Source of the DNA: Actinomycetes bacterium
GTDB taxonomy: Bacteria; Actinomycetota; Actinomycetes; S36-B12
Assembly: GCA_014190275.1 (NCBI GenBank)
Contig: BJGE01000012.1
Coordinates: 1 to 39,757 of the forward strand
Length of the DNA stretch: 39,757 nucleotides
Direction of reading: 5' to 3'
A program made the position numbers and the translations under genes. Shown here piece by piece: positions 6,843 to 15,014 of this stretch. Each line of letters begins with the position of its first letter. Positions within the stretch are counted from its first letter, which is position 1. The notes under the pieces are model-generated. The model was not told where the DNA came from and searched no databases. It saw only the letters and a list, made by a program, of their open reading frames with translations.

Positions 6843-9011
6843 ATGGCGGAACGCTCCTTTGCCAATGAGGTCAAAGAACTTCGTCTGGGGGCGGGCGCTG
6901 AATTTCGCGGTGAAGGAATTCTCGCGGTAACCAAAGGGTTATTGCAATCCGGTGTTGCATATGTTGGCGGCTACCAGGGTGCGCCGATCTCGCACCTAAT
7001 GGATGTATTGAGCGACGCGAGTGAAATCCTTGCGGAACTTGACGTCTATTTCGAAAACAGTGCCTCTGAGGCAACCGCGGCTGCAATGTTGGCTGCGTCG
7101 GTTCATTACCCTTTGCGTGGTGCTGTTACTTTCAAATCCACCGTGGGCACCAATGTGGCTTCGGATGCGTTGGCCAATTTAGCCTCGGGCGGTGTGCTCG
7201 GCGGTGCGCTCATCATCGTGGGTGAGGATTACGGTGAAGGCTCGAGTATCATGCAAGAGCGCTCCCACGCCTTTGCCATGAAATCACAAATGTGGCTTCT
7301 GGATCCGCGCCCAAATCTCACCGCCATTGTCGATTTCGTGGAGAAAGGCTTCGAACTCTCCGAAGCAAGCAGCACGCCGGTTATGCTGGAATTACGTCTG
7401 CGCTCGTGCCATCTGCATGGTTCATTCATCGCTAAAGACAATAAGCGCCCGTCTTTCACTTTGCGGGAGGCAATCGAGAATCCGCAACGGGACACCAACC
7501 GGGTGGTCCTACCGCCAGCGAGTTTCATGCATGAGCAGGAAAAGGTCAAGGAACGTTGGCCCGCAGCGGTGCGATTTATTCAAGAGCATGAATTGAATGA
7601 GTTTATCGCTGAAAAGCGAGAAAACGTCGGGATCATTCTCCAGGGCGGCCTGTTCAACAATGTTAACCGCGCCCTCGAGTTACTCGGCTTGTCGGATCCT
7701 TACGGAAATAGCGAAATACCGCTGTACGTACTAAATGTTACCTATCCGATTATCGACCAAGAAGTGCTTCGTTTTTGCGAGGGCAAGGATGCGGTGCTCT
7801 TGGTTGAAGAGGGTCAGCCTGATTACATCGAGCAAAATCTCAATACGGTCTTGCGTCGGGCCGGCGATCTAACGTTGCTGCATGGCAAGGATTTACTGCC
7901 GGTAGCGGGGGAGTACACACCGGCGGCAGTAACAAAAGGTATCCATGCATTTTTGCAGAAGTACTTGCCGGCGCGAATTGATCCGCACACTTTGCCAGCG
8001 GTCGTCCTTGAGAACGACGACCCTAGAAGTCCGTTTGCGCCGCGAATCGCCCCGGAACTTGTCCAGGGTCGACCACCGAGCTTTTGCACTGGTTGCCCGG
8101 AGCGACCAATTTTTGCTGCGCTCAAACTGGCCGAGCGTGAACTTGGCTCGCACATCGTCAGTGCCGACATTGGCTGTCACCTGTTCTCCATTAACGCACC
8201 ATTTAATATCGGCGCTACCACTATGGGTTACGGCCTTGGCTCGGCCAGCGGTTCTGCTTTTAATGCAAAAGATGCCGATAAAAGAACAATCGCATTTATG
8301 GGGGATGGTGGCTTCTGGCATAACGGCCTCACCAGCGGTGTTGGTAATGCGGTCTTCAATGAAAACGATCAACTCTTGGTCGTGGTGGATAACGCCTACA
8401 GCGCGGCAACCGGCGGGCAGGATTTACTGTCATCTCGGTCCGAAAGCCCAAGTCGTTCGACAAACCACCCCATCGAGCGGGCGGTGCGCGGGATTGGTGT
8501 CAAGTGGGCGCGAACGATGACCGATACCTTCAAAGTTGCCGAAATGCGAGACCTCTTCAAGGAAGCATTAACGACTAAAGAAAAAGGGCCCAAAGTAATT
8601 GTCGCCCAAAGTGAGTGCACCTTGAATCGCGAGCGCCGCGAGAAACCAGCGCGAGCGAAGAAGATCAAGGAGGGTAAGCGGGTGGTGCGCGAACGGTATG
8701 GGGTGGATCCGGAAACGTGCACCGGTGATCACTCTTGCATCAGAATTTCCGGGTGCCCATCCCTTACCATTGGCCCCAATCCTGATCCCCTGCGCCAAGA
8801 CCCAATCGCGGTTGTGTTGGAGACCTGCGTGGGTTGCGGACTTTGCGGCGAGAACGCGCACGCGGCCGCCTTATGCCCCTCCTTCTACCGTACTGAAGTT
8901 ATCTATAACCCGAGTTGGTGGGATAAGTCCAAACTCTGGGTTCGTAACCGTTACATCGGCTGGTTGCAAAAGGGGATTGAAAAGCAGCGGTTTGGAATAG
9001 ACGCCGTATGA
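6843..9011 (+). CDS. iorA: Indolepyruvate:ferredoxin oxidoreductase-like alpha subunit
   Basis: The 722-aa thiamine-diphosphate enzyme subunit belongs to the 2-oxoacid:ferredoxin oxidoreductase superfamily. The N-terminal pyrimidine-binding domain contains GYQGAPISHL and the ENSASEATAAAMLAAS region. The TPP-binding domain has FCTGCPERPIF and MGDGGFWHNGLTSG with DNAYSAATGGQD. The C-terminus holds cysteine motifs for two Fe-S clusters, CTGDHSCIRISGCP and CVGCGLCGENAHAAALCP. This layout fits IorA, which converts aryl pyruvates to aryl-acetyl-CoA with ferredoxin. The length of 722 matches the larger aerobic-type IorA better than archaeal forms of about 640. The stop overlaps the iorB start by four bases (ATGA). 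The true substrate could be another 2-oxo acid. Confidence 0.85.
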   Translation: MAERSFANEVKELRLGAGAEFRGEGILAVTKGLLQSGVAYVGGYQGAPISHLMDVLSDASEILAELDVYFENSASEATAAAMLAASVHYPLRGAVTFKSTVGTNVASDALANLASGGVLGGALIIVGEDYGEGSSIMQERSHAFAMKSQMWLLDPRPNLTAIVDFVEKGFELSEASSTPVMLELRLRSCHLHGSFIAKDNKRPSFTLREAIENPQRDTNRVVLPPASFMHEQEKVKERWPAAVRFIQEHELNEFIAEKRENVGIILQGGLFNNVNRALELLGLSDPYGNSEIPLYVLNVTYPIIDQEVLRFCEGKDAVLLVEEGQPDYIEQNLNTVLRRAGDLTLLHGKDLLPVAGEYTPAAVTKGIHAFLQKYLPARIDPHTLPAVVLENDDPRSPFAPRIAPELVQGRPPSFCTGCPERPIFAALKLAERELGSHIVSADIGCHLFSINAPFNIGATTMGYGLGSASGSAFNAKDADKRTIAFMGDGGFWHNGLTSGVGNAVFNENDQLLVVVDNAYSAATGGQDLLSSRSESPSRSTNHPIERAVRGIGVKWARTMTDTFKVAEMRDLFKEALTTKEKGPKVIVAQSECTLNRERREKPARAKKIKEGKRVVRERYGVDPETCTGDHSCIRISGCPSLTIGPNPDPLRQDPIAVVLETCVGCGLCGENAHAAALCPSFYRTEVIYNPSWWDKSKLWVRNRYIGWLQKGIEKQRFGIDAV

Positions 9012-10600
9012 CACCTGTCGATATTGAGGCGCACACAGCAGCGCCAGGAGTTACCCGCCCGATCACCATGGCAATTTTGGCAATGGGTGGTGAGGGTGGT
9101 GGGGTACTCGCTGACTGGGTTGTCGCGGTGGCCGAGCGCAATGGTTATTTCGCCCAGAACACTTCGGTGGCCGGGGTGGCGCAACGCACGGGCACAACGG
9201 TCTATTACGTCGAAATGCTGCGCAAAATTAGCGATGATCCGAACCAGCCAGAGCCAATTCTCAGCACCATGCCGACACCCGGTGAGGTTGATATCGCCGT
9301 GGCCTCGGAATTGATGGAGTCGGGCAGAGCGATCCAAAGAGGTTTTTGCACACCTGATCGCACGACGTTGATTGCCTCGACCAACCGGGTTTATTCCATG
9401 CCTGAGCGCACCGCGATGGGTGACGGCCGCATTGAGTCACAGGGACTCATCGATGCTGCGAAGCTGTCTTCCAGGCGATTTATCTGTGCGGACTTCAATA
9501 AATTGGCCCTCGACAATGGCAGCGTAATCAGTTCATGCCTATTCGGGGCCATCACTGCCGCGCAGGTGATTCCGTTCTCACGTGCGCAATGCGAGGACGT
9601 AATCCGCTCCGGCGGGAAGGGTATTGCCGAGAGCCTGGCGGCCTTCGACGCCGGGTTCAAGGCGGCTCTCGCGGCGGAACGACCGGTCGTCGAAATCACT
9701 ATCGGCACAAGGCCTCCGCAGGCCCAAGACCAGGGGCCAGACCCGGCGGTAATAGAGCAAGCCATTAAGGACCCGAGTTCACTTGTTGGTGCGAAACTGA
9801 CCGATTGCGCGCTGCGAATCAAATCGGGTTTTCCTGAGCCAGCCCGCTATGTGCTGGTAGAAGGGATTAAACGCACCGCGGAGTATCAAGATGTGAAATA
9901 CGCGGAACAGCTACTTGATCGTGTCGGTCGAGTCACAGCGGTCGACACCACTCGAAATAGTAAGTTAACAACTGAAGTAGCTCGCTATACGGCCCTGTGG
10001 ATGACCTATGAAGACACGATTCGAGTTGCCTTCCACAAGACCCGAAAAGTTCGTTTCGATAGAGTCCGTGAAGAATCGCGGGTAACAGACGTGGAAATGA
10101 TCCAAGTGCGTGAATTTCTTCATCCTCAGATCGAGGAGATCACCGATACGCTACCGACAAGACTTGGGCGCCTGCTTTTGGGATCAAAGCCATTCCAATG
10201 GCTGGTTTTCAAGATCACGAATAAAGGCATAAAGATCCAAACTTCTTCGGTCTGGGGATTCACGGTCTTGTATCTGCTAGCCAAGCTTCGTCCCATGCGC
10301 CGTCGGTCGCTCCGATATGGAATTGAGCAACAGCGCATTGATGCTTGGCTCAATACGGTGGTGGGTTTAACGGCGACGAACCCGGAATTGGCTTATGAGG
10401 TGTGCTTGTGTCAGCAATTGATCAAAGGCTACGGTGATACCCACGCCAACGGGATGCGCAATTTCACGTCAATCATGGATTACCTGCCAAAGGTCGTTAC
10501 TACCCCCGATGCGGCTGCCAAAGTTAAGGAACTTCGGAGCGCAGCTCTGTCGGATGAGTCCGGCGGAGCGCTGAAACTCGCACTCTCGCGAAATAGGTAA
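9008..10600 (+). CDS. iorB: Indolepyruvate oxidoreductase-like beta/gamma subunit with C-terminal extension
   Basis: The 530-aa protein begins with a pyruvate ferredoxin oxidoreductase gamma/beta-type domain (MAILAMGGEGGGVLADWVV, then NTSVAGVAQRTGTTVYYVEM), the partner of the TPP subunit encoded just upstream. Canonical archaeal IorB is only about 200 residues. Here roughly 300 extra residues follow, as in the large fused IorAB proteins of proteobacteria, where the equivalent region is annotated as a domain of unknown function (DUF6537-like; recalled, not tested). The ATGA overlap with iorA implies coupled translation and a stoichiometric complex. The gene faces the minus-strand cyclase gene tail to tail across 43 bases. 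Confidence 0.82.
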   Translation: MTPVDIEAHTAAPGVTRPITMAILAMGGEGGGVLADWVVAVAERNGYFAQNTSVAGVAQRTGTTVYYVEMLRKISDDPNQPEPILSTMPTPGEVDIAVASELMESGRAIQRGFCTPDRTTLIASTNRVYSMPERTAMGDGRIESQGLIDAAKLSSRRFICADFNKLALDNGSVISSCLFGAITAAQVIPFSRAQCEDVIRSGGKGIAESLAAFDAGFKAALAAERPVVEITIGTRPPQAQDQGPDPAVIEQAIKDPSSLVGAKLTDCALRIKSGFPEPARYVLVEGIKRTAEYQDVKYAEQLLDRVGRVTAVDTTRNSKLTTEVARYTALWMTYEDTIRVAFHKTRKVRFDRVREESRVTDVEMIQVREFLHPQIEEITDTLPTRLGRLLLGSKPFQWLVFKITNKGIKIQTSSVWGFTVLYLLAKLRPMRRRSLRYGIEQQRIDAWLNTVVGLTATNPELAYEVCLCQQLIKGYGDTHANGMRNFTSIMDYLPKVVTTPDAAAKVKELRSAALSDESGGALKLALSRNR

Positions 10601-10643
10601 TCAGCGATCCCCGATCGAACCCAACAAGCGGCTGCAAGCACTC

Positions 10644-11414
10644 CTACTTCTGAACCAACGCAAGGACCCGGCACGGACTCCCCGAGCCCTTGACAATTGG
10701 CAGCGGTGCAACAACAACAACCGCACCCGTGGTGGGCAACTTGTCGAGGTTGCGCAATTGAGTGACACCGCACTTATTGGCGCCCATGAACATGTTGTGG
10801 CAGGGGAAGGGCGGGTCGAATCCCATCGCGCCACCAGCGTCGGTGCCAACGGTCTCTACGCCCCATCCGAGAATCTGGGTTTCCGAAAGGTATTTCGCAG
10901 CTTCCGGTGTCACGCCTGGTGTGTGCGGCCCGTTCTCATCAGCGTTAGCGAAAGCCGCTGGATCGTCACCGTACTTTGACCATCCGGTACGGAACAGAAA
11001 CCAAGAGTTGGCGGGGATCGCCCCGTTCTCGGCCTCCCACGCTTTAACGTCATCCAGGGTTAGGCAGTAGTCAGGGTTTGCTGCGACCTCAGCGGTCTTA
11101 TCAATGACTATCGCGGGTCCGACGAGGCGCTGCGCGGGGATCTGGCTGACGTCATCTTTATCTTGCCCGGTTACCCAGTGAATCGGAGCATCCAGATGGG
11201 TCCCGGTGTGCTCACCGGTATGGATGTTGTTCCAGTACCAGGCAGGTCCACGATCGTCATATCGACTTATCTCTTCGAGCTGAAAGATGGCGGTCTGGCC
11301 GAAGTCGGGCGGCAAGGCAAGTACCGGAGTACCTGAGTGCAGGGGGCTGGTGAGGTCGATAACTTCAATGGTGCCCGTAGCGATCGCGGTGCCCAATTCC
11401 TTGAGATCTGTCAT
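10644..11414 (-). CDS. Cyclase-family metal-dependent hydrolase (kynurenine formamidase/isatin hydrolase type)
   Basis: The 256-aa product carries the family signature HTGEHTGTHLDAPIHW, whose H-x-GTH-x-D-x-P-x-H ligands bind Zn or Mn. A conserved FLFRTGWSKY segment and GVETVGTDAGG follow. Characterised relatives hydrolyse cyclic or formyl amides: kynurenine formamidase, isatin hydrolase and cyclic-imide-type enzymes. The ATG at 11414 has AAGGA eight bases upstream. It is the last gene of the LIV-type transporter run, 71 bases after the permease, and it converges on iorAB. The context suggests ring opening of an imported compound; the substrate is not determined by sequence alone. Confidence 0.85.
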   Translation of the reverse strand: MTDLKELGTAIATGTIEVIDLTSPLHSGTPVLALPPDFGQTAIFQLEEISRYDDRGPAWYWNNIHTGEHTGTHLDAPIHWVTGQDKDDVSQIPAQRLVGPAIVIDKTAEVAANPDYCLTLDDVKAWEAENGAIPANSWFLFRTGWSKYGDDPAAFANADENGPHTPGVTPEAAKYLSETQILGWGVETVGTDAGGAMGFDPPFPCHNMFMGANKCGVTQLRNLDKLPTTGAVVVVAPLPIVKGSGSPCRVLALVQK

Positions 11415-11485
11415 AGCGTTGATCCTTCCGATATTCGTTGTTAGGGAATGATTTCAGTTTTGGCGTCCTTCAAACTGGCCTAAGG

Positions 11486-12547
11486 CTAACCGGGGGCGGC
11501 TGATCGCGTCTTTAGGAACGGTAGCTTGAATTCCTTTCCGCCGGTGACGCCCTTGGGCCGCCAGATCAAAATGACCACCAAGGCTGCCGCGATGACCAGA
11601 CCTCTAACACCGTTGGGCAGGGTGATTTCAACGGAACCGAAGTTGACTCCACCCTCGAGGACCAAGAGCACCTGACCGATGGCGGTTACCAAAATGGTCC
11701 CCACCACGGCACCCCACAAGCTTGTCGCGCCGCCAATTATCAGCATCGCCAAAGTTATGAACGTGAATCCTAGGTAGAAATCACGGGCGGTCACGGCCCC
11801 AGCATGGTGCGCGTACATCGCGCCGCTGAGTGCCGCTATGCCTCCAGAAATCGTAAAGAACAGCACGCGTAGGTGCCAGACGCTGGCCCCGAGCGCCCGT
11901 GCCGCCAGGGCATCTTCGCGAGTGGCGCGTAGTAAACGACCCCGCCGGGAAATACCAAGTAGGTAGACAACGACAATCACGATGACGGTCAGCGCAAGTG
12001 ACTCGTCAACAAAGGCGAATTTTGGTACCTGCGGCATCACTTGTGGGCCGGGACCAATTAGCTTCCAGTTGAAAAACACATTGTCTGCAACCATGAGGAG
12101 TGCAAAGGTGGCAATACCGGCCGCAAGCCCGCTCAAGCGCATCAACAGCAGGCCCGTGATGAAGGCGAATAAAGCCCCCACCAGCACTGCGATGAGCAGG
12201 CTAGGCCAGATGCCCATGTTGACGGCTTTGAGTGGCTCCCATAGTCCGTCGAGGACATTTTCCTTGATCTTGATGGGTGCCGTTAGCAGTCCGGACGCGA
12301 ACCCGCCGACCATGGCAAAGGCCGCCTGCCCAAATGGCAACACGCCACTGTTCCCAATAAAGACCTGCAGGCCGAGCACCATGACCAATAGTGCGAGTGT
12401 CCCCTCGGTTAGGTAACTGAACGATGCTGACACCCCGCTGGTGAGATAAGTCAAGGCGATCACAACGATTATCGGGCCTAAGAGTTGCTGCCACTGAAAG
12501 CGAGTCACCCCAGGTAGTTGGCGCGATGGAAGAAATTCACTAGCCAT
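11486..12547 (-). CDS. livM: Branched-chain amino acid-type ABC transporter permease (LivM family)
   Basis: The 353-aa multi-spanning membrane protein contains the BPD_transp_2 core: GNSGVLPFGQAAFAMVGG near the start (the LivM/LivH 'G..S.G..AF...G' region) and EDALAARALGASVWHLRVL, the cytoplasmic loop contacting the ATPase. The C-terminal VVILIWRPKGVTGG is typical of LivM. It overlaps livH by one base (TGATG), so the two permeases are translationally coupled. It pairs with LivH to form the channel of a HAAT-type importer. HAAT systems take up branched-chain amino acids but also aromatic acids, amides and urea. Confidence 0.9.
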   Translation of the reverse strand: MASEFLPSRQLPGVTRFQWQQLLGPIIVVIALTYLTSGVSASFSYLTEGTLALLVMVLGLQVFIGNSGVLPFGQAAFAMVGGFASGLLTAPIKIKENVLDGLWEPLKAVNMGIWPSLLIAVLVGALFAFITGLLLMRLSGLAAGIATFALLMVADNVFFNWKLIGPGPQVMPQVPKFAFVDESLALTVIVIVVVYLLGISRRGRLLRATREDALAARALGASVWHLRVLFFTISGGIAALSGAMYAHHAGAVTARDFYLGFTFITLAMLIIGGATSLWGAVVGTILVTAIGQVLLVLEGGVNFGSVEITLPNGVRGLVIAAALVVILIWRPKGVTGGKEFKLPFLKTRSAAPG

Positions 12548-13419
12548 CAGGCGCGCTCCTTGAAGGCCTTATTGGAAATCAACCCACTCGGTTTAATTAG
12601 GAGCACGATAATGACGAGGATGAAGAGCCAGGTGTAGGTGTATACCCGGTAGTTGCCCAGGAATGAATTCAACAGGCTAATGGTCATACCGACCGCAAAA
12701 CCGCCTAAGGCAGCACCTTGGAGGCTGCCGAGACCGCCGATTACGGTGCCGACCAGGGCCAAGATCGTGATGTTCACCCCGAATAACGGATCGACAGAGC
12801 CGCGTTGAGTAACCAGCACGAATGCCACCGCTGCGGCGAGCACCCCGCTGAATACAAAGGCAGCACCAATGACGTAGTTGGAGCGCACGCCCAGGAGTCT
12901 TGCCGTTTGAAAGTCACTTGATGCTGCGCGAATCTGCAATCCCAAAGTCGTGTTCTCGATCAAGAAACGCATACCGGCTAACAGGGCTAATGCCAAGACT
13001 ATGGTGAGAATGCTTCCACGGGTGATCGTGGTATTGCCAAATTCTATGACCCCTGACATCCATGGAGCAATCTGACCCGACAATGGAAGGGCACCGAAGA
13101 TGATTTCGTAGAGCCGCTGGAGAAAAATACTCACTCCAAAAGAGGCAATAAGTAATACCGATGGCCCTGCCAACCTAAGTCGTTTGAAAACACTCAACTC
13201 CATGAGCAGCGCTAGTATTGCAGTTCCAGTGACTGCGATGAGGATACTGATTGGTAAACCAAGGTCGACGGTGATGATGAATAGGTAGGCACCGATTGCG
13301 ATGAGTTCACCATGGGCAAAGTTCACCAGGCGCATGACGCCAAAGACCAAGCCAATACCAAGAGCGGCCAACCCATACAAGCCGCCGTAGCTAAGTGCGT
13401 CGAGAATTGTTTGAATCAT
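12547..13419 (-). CDS. livH: Branched-chain amino acid-type ABC transporter permease (LivH family)
   Basis: The 290-aa integral membrane protein opens with GGLYGLAALGIGLVFGVMRLVNFAHGEL, cut here to its key pattern G-x-x-x-(V/L)-x-N-x-A-x-G-E, which is diagnostic of LivH. The ATPase-facing loop QTARLLGVRSNYV is present near residue 170, and the C-terminus IVLLIKPSGL matches the family. The start overlaps the stop of livF by four bases and its own stop overlaps livM by one. Its length is normal for LivH. Confidence 0.9.
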   Translation of the reverse strand: MIQTILDALSYGGLYGLAALGIGLVFGVMRLVNFAHGELIAIGAYLFIITVDLGLPISILIAVTGTAILALLMELSVFKRLRLAGPSVLLIASFGVSIFLQRLYEIIFGALPLSGQIAPWMSGVIEFGNTTITRGSILTIVLALALLAGMRFLIENTTLGLQIRAASSDFQTARLLGVRSNYVIGAAFVFSGVLAAAVAFVLVTQRGSVDPLFGVNITILALVGTVIGGLGSLQGAALGGFAVGMTISLLNSFLGNYRVYTYTWLFILVIIVLLIKPSGLISNKAFKERA

Positions 13420-14141
13420 TCGCTGTCCGAACCGGTGCCAAAGTATGCCGCTGCCAGTTTTGTCTCGTCTTTCGCGTCCTCGCGAGTAAGGGTTGCGCGC
13501 ACTTGACCCTCGCGCATTACCAACGTGCGCGAAGCAATGCTCATGATTAGGTGCGCGCGTTGTTCAACAACAATAATTGCTGTTCCTAGTTCCTGGATCT
13601 TGTTTAGAACGCTAAAGACGTCTTGGATCACCGTCGGAGAAAGGCCCAAGCTAGGTTCATCCAACATCAAAAGTTTCGGCTCGCAGACTAGTGCTCGGGC
13701 AATGGCGAGCTGTTGCTGTTGCCCACCGCTGAGTAACCCAGCCTGTTGGTCCCGATGAGTGCTTAGCACAGGGAATAACTCGGTGGCTTCGGCCAGCGCC
13801 TTCGCTGACCCTGATTTATCACGCCGGCCGGTGAGGCCGAGGAGTAAGTTCTCATTAACGGTTAGGTCGGTGAAGATGGCCCGACCCTCGGGTACGAGGG
13901 CGAGGCCCAGACGAACAATGTCCTCAGGCTTCTTGCCCCGGATGGAGACACCCTCGAATTCAATGCATCCACTTGATGGTTTAACGGACCCGGCCATGGC
14001 GCCTAGGAACGTGGACTTACCGGCACCGTTTGGACCAACAATGCCTACGAGTTCACCGGGCTCTACTTCGATATGTCCATTGAATAATACTTCTACTTTT
14101 CCGTAGCCGGCTTGGAGGTCACGGACGCTAAGAAGGCTCAT
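13416..14141 (-). CDS. livF: ABC transporter ATP-binding protein (LivF family)
   Basis: The 241-aa ATPase has Walker A GPNGAGKSTF (about residues 36-45), the Q-loop region, the signature LLSGGQQQQLAIARAL, Walker B LLMLDEPSLGLSP and the H-loop-like EQRAHLIM. The SLGLSP and VEQ patterns and the short length assign it to LivF rather than LivG. It overlaps livG by four bases upstream and livH by four bases downstream. It energises the importer with LivG. Confidence 0.9.
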   Translation of the reverse strand: MSLLSVRDLQAGYGKVEVLFNGHIEVEPGELVGIVGPNGAGKSTFLGAMAGSVKPSSGCIEFEGVSIRGKKPEDIVRLGLALVPEGRAIFTDLTVNENLLLGLTGRRDKSGSAKALAEATELFPVLSTHRDQQAGLLSGGQQQQLAIARALVCEPKLLMLDEPSLGLSPTVIQDVFSVLNKIQELGTAIIVVEQRAHLIMSIASRTLVMREGQVRATLTREDAKDETKLAAAYFGTGSDSE

Positions 14142-14884
14142 GAAACACCACCGGGTAAACCCATGGTGGCATCACCCAAGTAGGCGGATAAGACACCTTC
14201 ATCCTGTAAAGCTTCCTCGGGTGGTCCTTCAAAAAGTAGTTCGCCTGAGGCCAGTACGAAGACTCTTGAACAGGCATCTGCCACGAGCCCGACATTGTGT
14301 TCGATGAGCAGCATGCCGCAGCCCAACTCGCGTTGAATGATTTCCAGGGCTGCGAGCAGGGCTGGGGTCTCGTGGTTATTGAGTCCAGCGGCGGGTTCGT
14401 CCATGATCAGGTACTTCGGGTTTGCCGTGAGTGCTCGAGCAAGTCCTACTAGCCGCGATAGTCCATGGGAAAGACCGGCGGCTGGTTGCGCCATCACCGC
14501 TGTGAGCCCGAGCATTTCCAGTGCATCTAAGGCTCGCCGATTGGCTAATTTGATCGAGGCACCGGAGCCGATGGCCCCAAGGACAACGTTTTCGGTGACT
14601 GACAATTCAGGGAAAAGCCTCCCAGATTGAAAAGTTCTGGCTAGGCCAGCTTTGGTTCTCGCTTCTGGCGCCAAACCGTCAATGCAGCTTCCATCAAGTG
14701 AAACGGTCCCTAAGTTTTGGGTTTCATAGCCGGCCATGATGTTGAGTAGGGTGGTTTTGCCGGCTCCATTAGGGCCGAGGAGGCCAACGATCTCACCCCT
14801 GAGCACCGTGAGGGTAACGTCTTCGAGTACCCGGATTGCACCGAATGACTTAACAATCGACACAGCCTCAAGCATCTGTGTCAC
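14138..14884 (-). CDS. livG: ABC transporter ATP-binding protein (LivG family)
   Basis: The 248-aa ATPase has Walker A GPNGAGKTTLLN, ARTFQSGRLFPELSVTENV, a degenerate signature (LSHGLSRLVGLARAL where LSYGQQRRLEIARAL is usual), Walker B YLIMDEPAAGLNNHE and IEHNVGLV. LivG-type features are the RTFQ segment, AAGLN and IEHN. The signature LSHGLSR lacks the usual Gln, so hydrolysis kinetics may differ; the remaining nucleotide-binding residues look intact. It follows the binding-protein gene after 130 bases containing a strong hairpin, which probably lets the binding protein be made in excess. Confidence 0.88.
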   Translation of the reverse strand: MTQMLEAVSIVKSFGAIRVLEDVTLTVLRGEIVGLLGPNGAGKTTLLNIMAGYETQNLGTVSLDGSCIDGLAPEARTKAGLARTFQSGRLFPELSVTENVVLGAIGSGASIKLANRRALDALEMLGLTAVMAQPAAGLSHGLSRLVGLARALTANPKYLIMDEPAAGLNNHETPALLAALEIIQRELGCGMLLIEHNVGLVADACSRVFVLASGELLFEGPPEEALQDEGVLSAYLGDATMGLPGGVS

Positions 14885-14953
14885 GAATGTCTCCTGGACG
14901 AGTGACTTTCATTAGTGATAATCACGGGATGGACTTTACCGAGTTAAGCGCCA

Positions 14954-14986
14954 GGCTGTGGAGATAAAAGTGATATCTCCACAGCC
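14954..14986 (-). promoter_or_regulatory. Strong hairpin after the binding-protein gene (attenuator or mRNA stabiliser)
   Basis: GGCTGTGGAGATA pairs perfectly with TATCTCCACAGCC, a 13-bp stem with a 7-base loop, between the binding-protein stop (15015) and livG (14884). On the transcribed strand no U-run follows. It is more likely an RNA 3' stabiliser or partial attenuator that raises binding-protein expression over the rest of the operon than a full terminator. Confidence 0.6.
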
Positions 14987-15014
14987 CGGCGGTACCAACT
15001 AGTTGAGGATGCTA

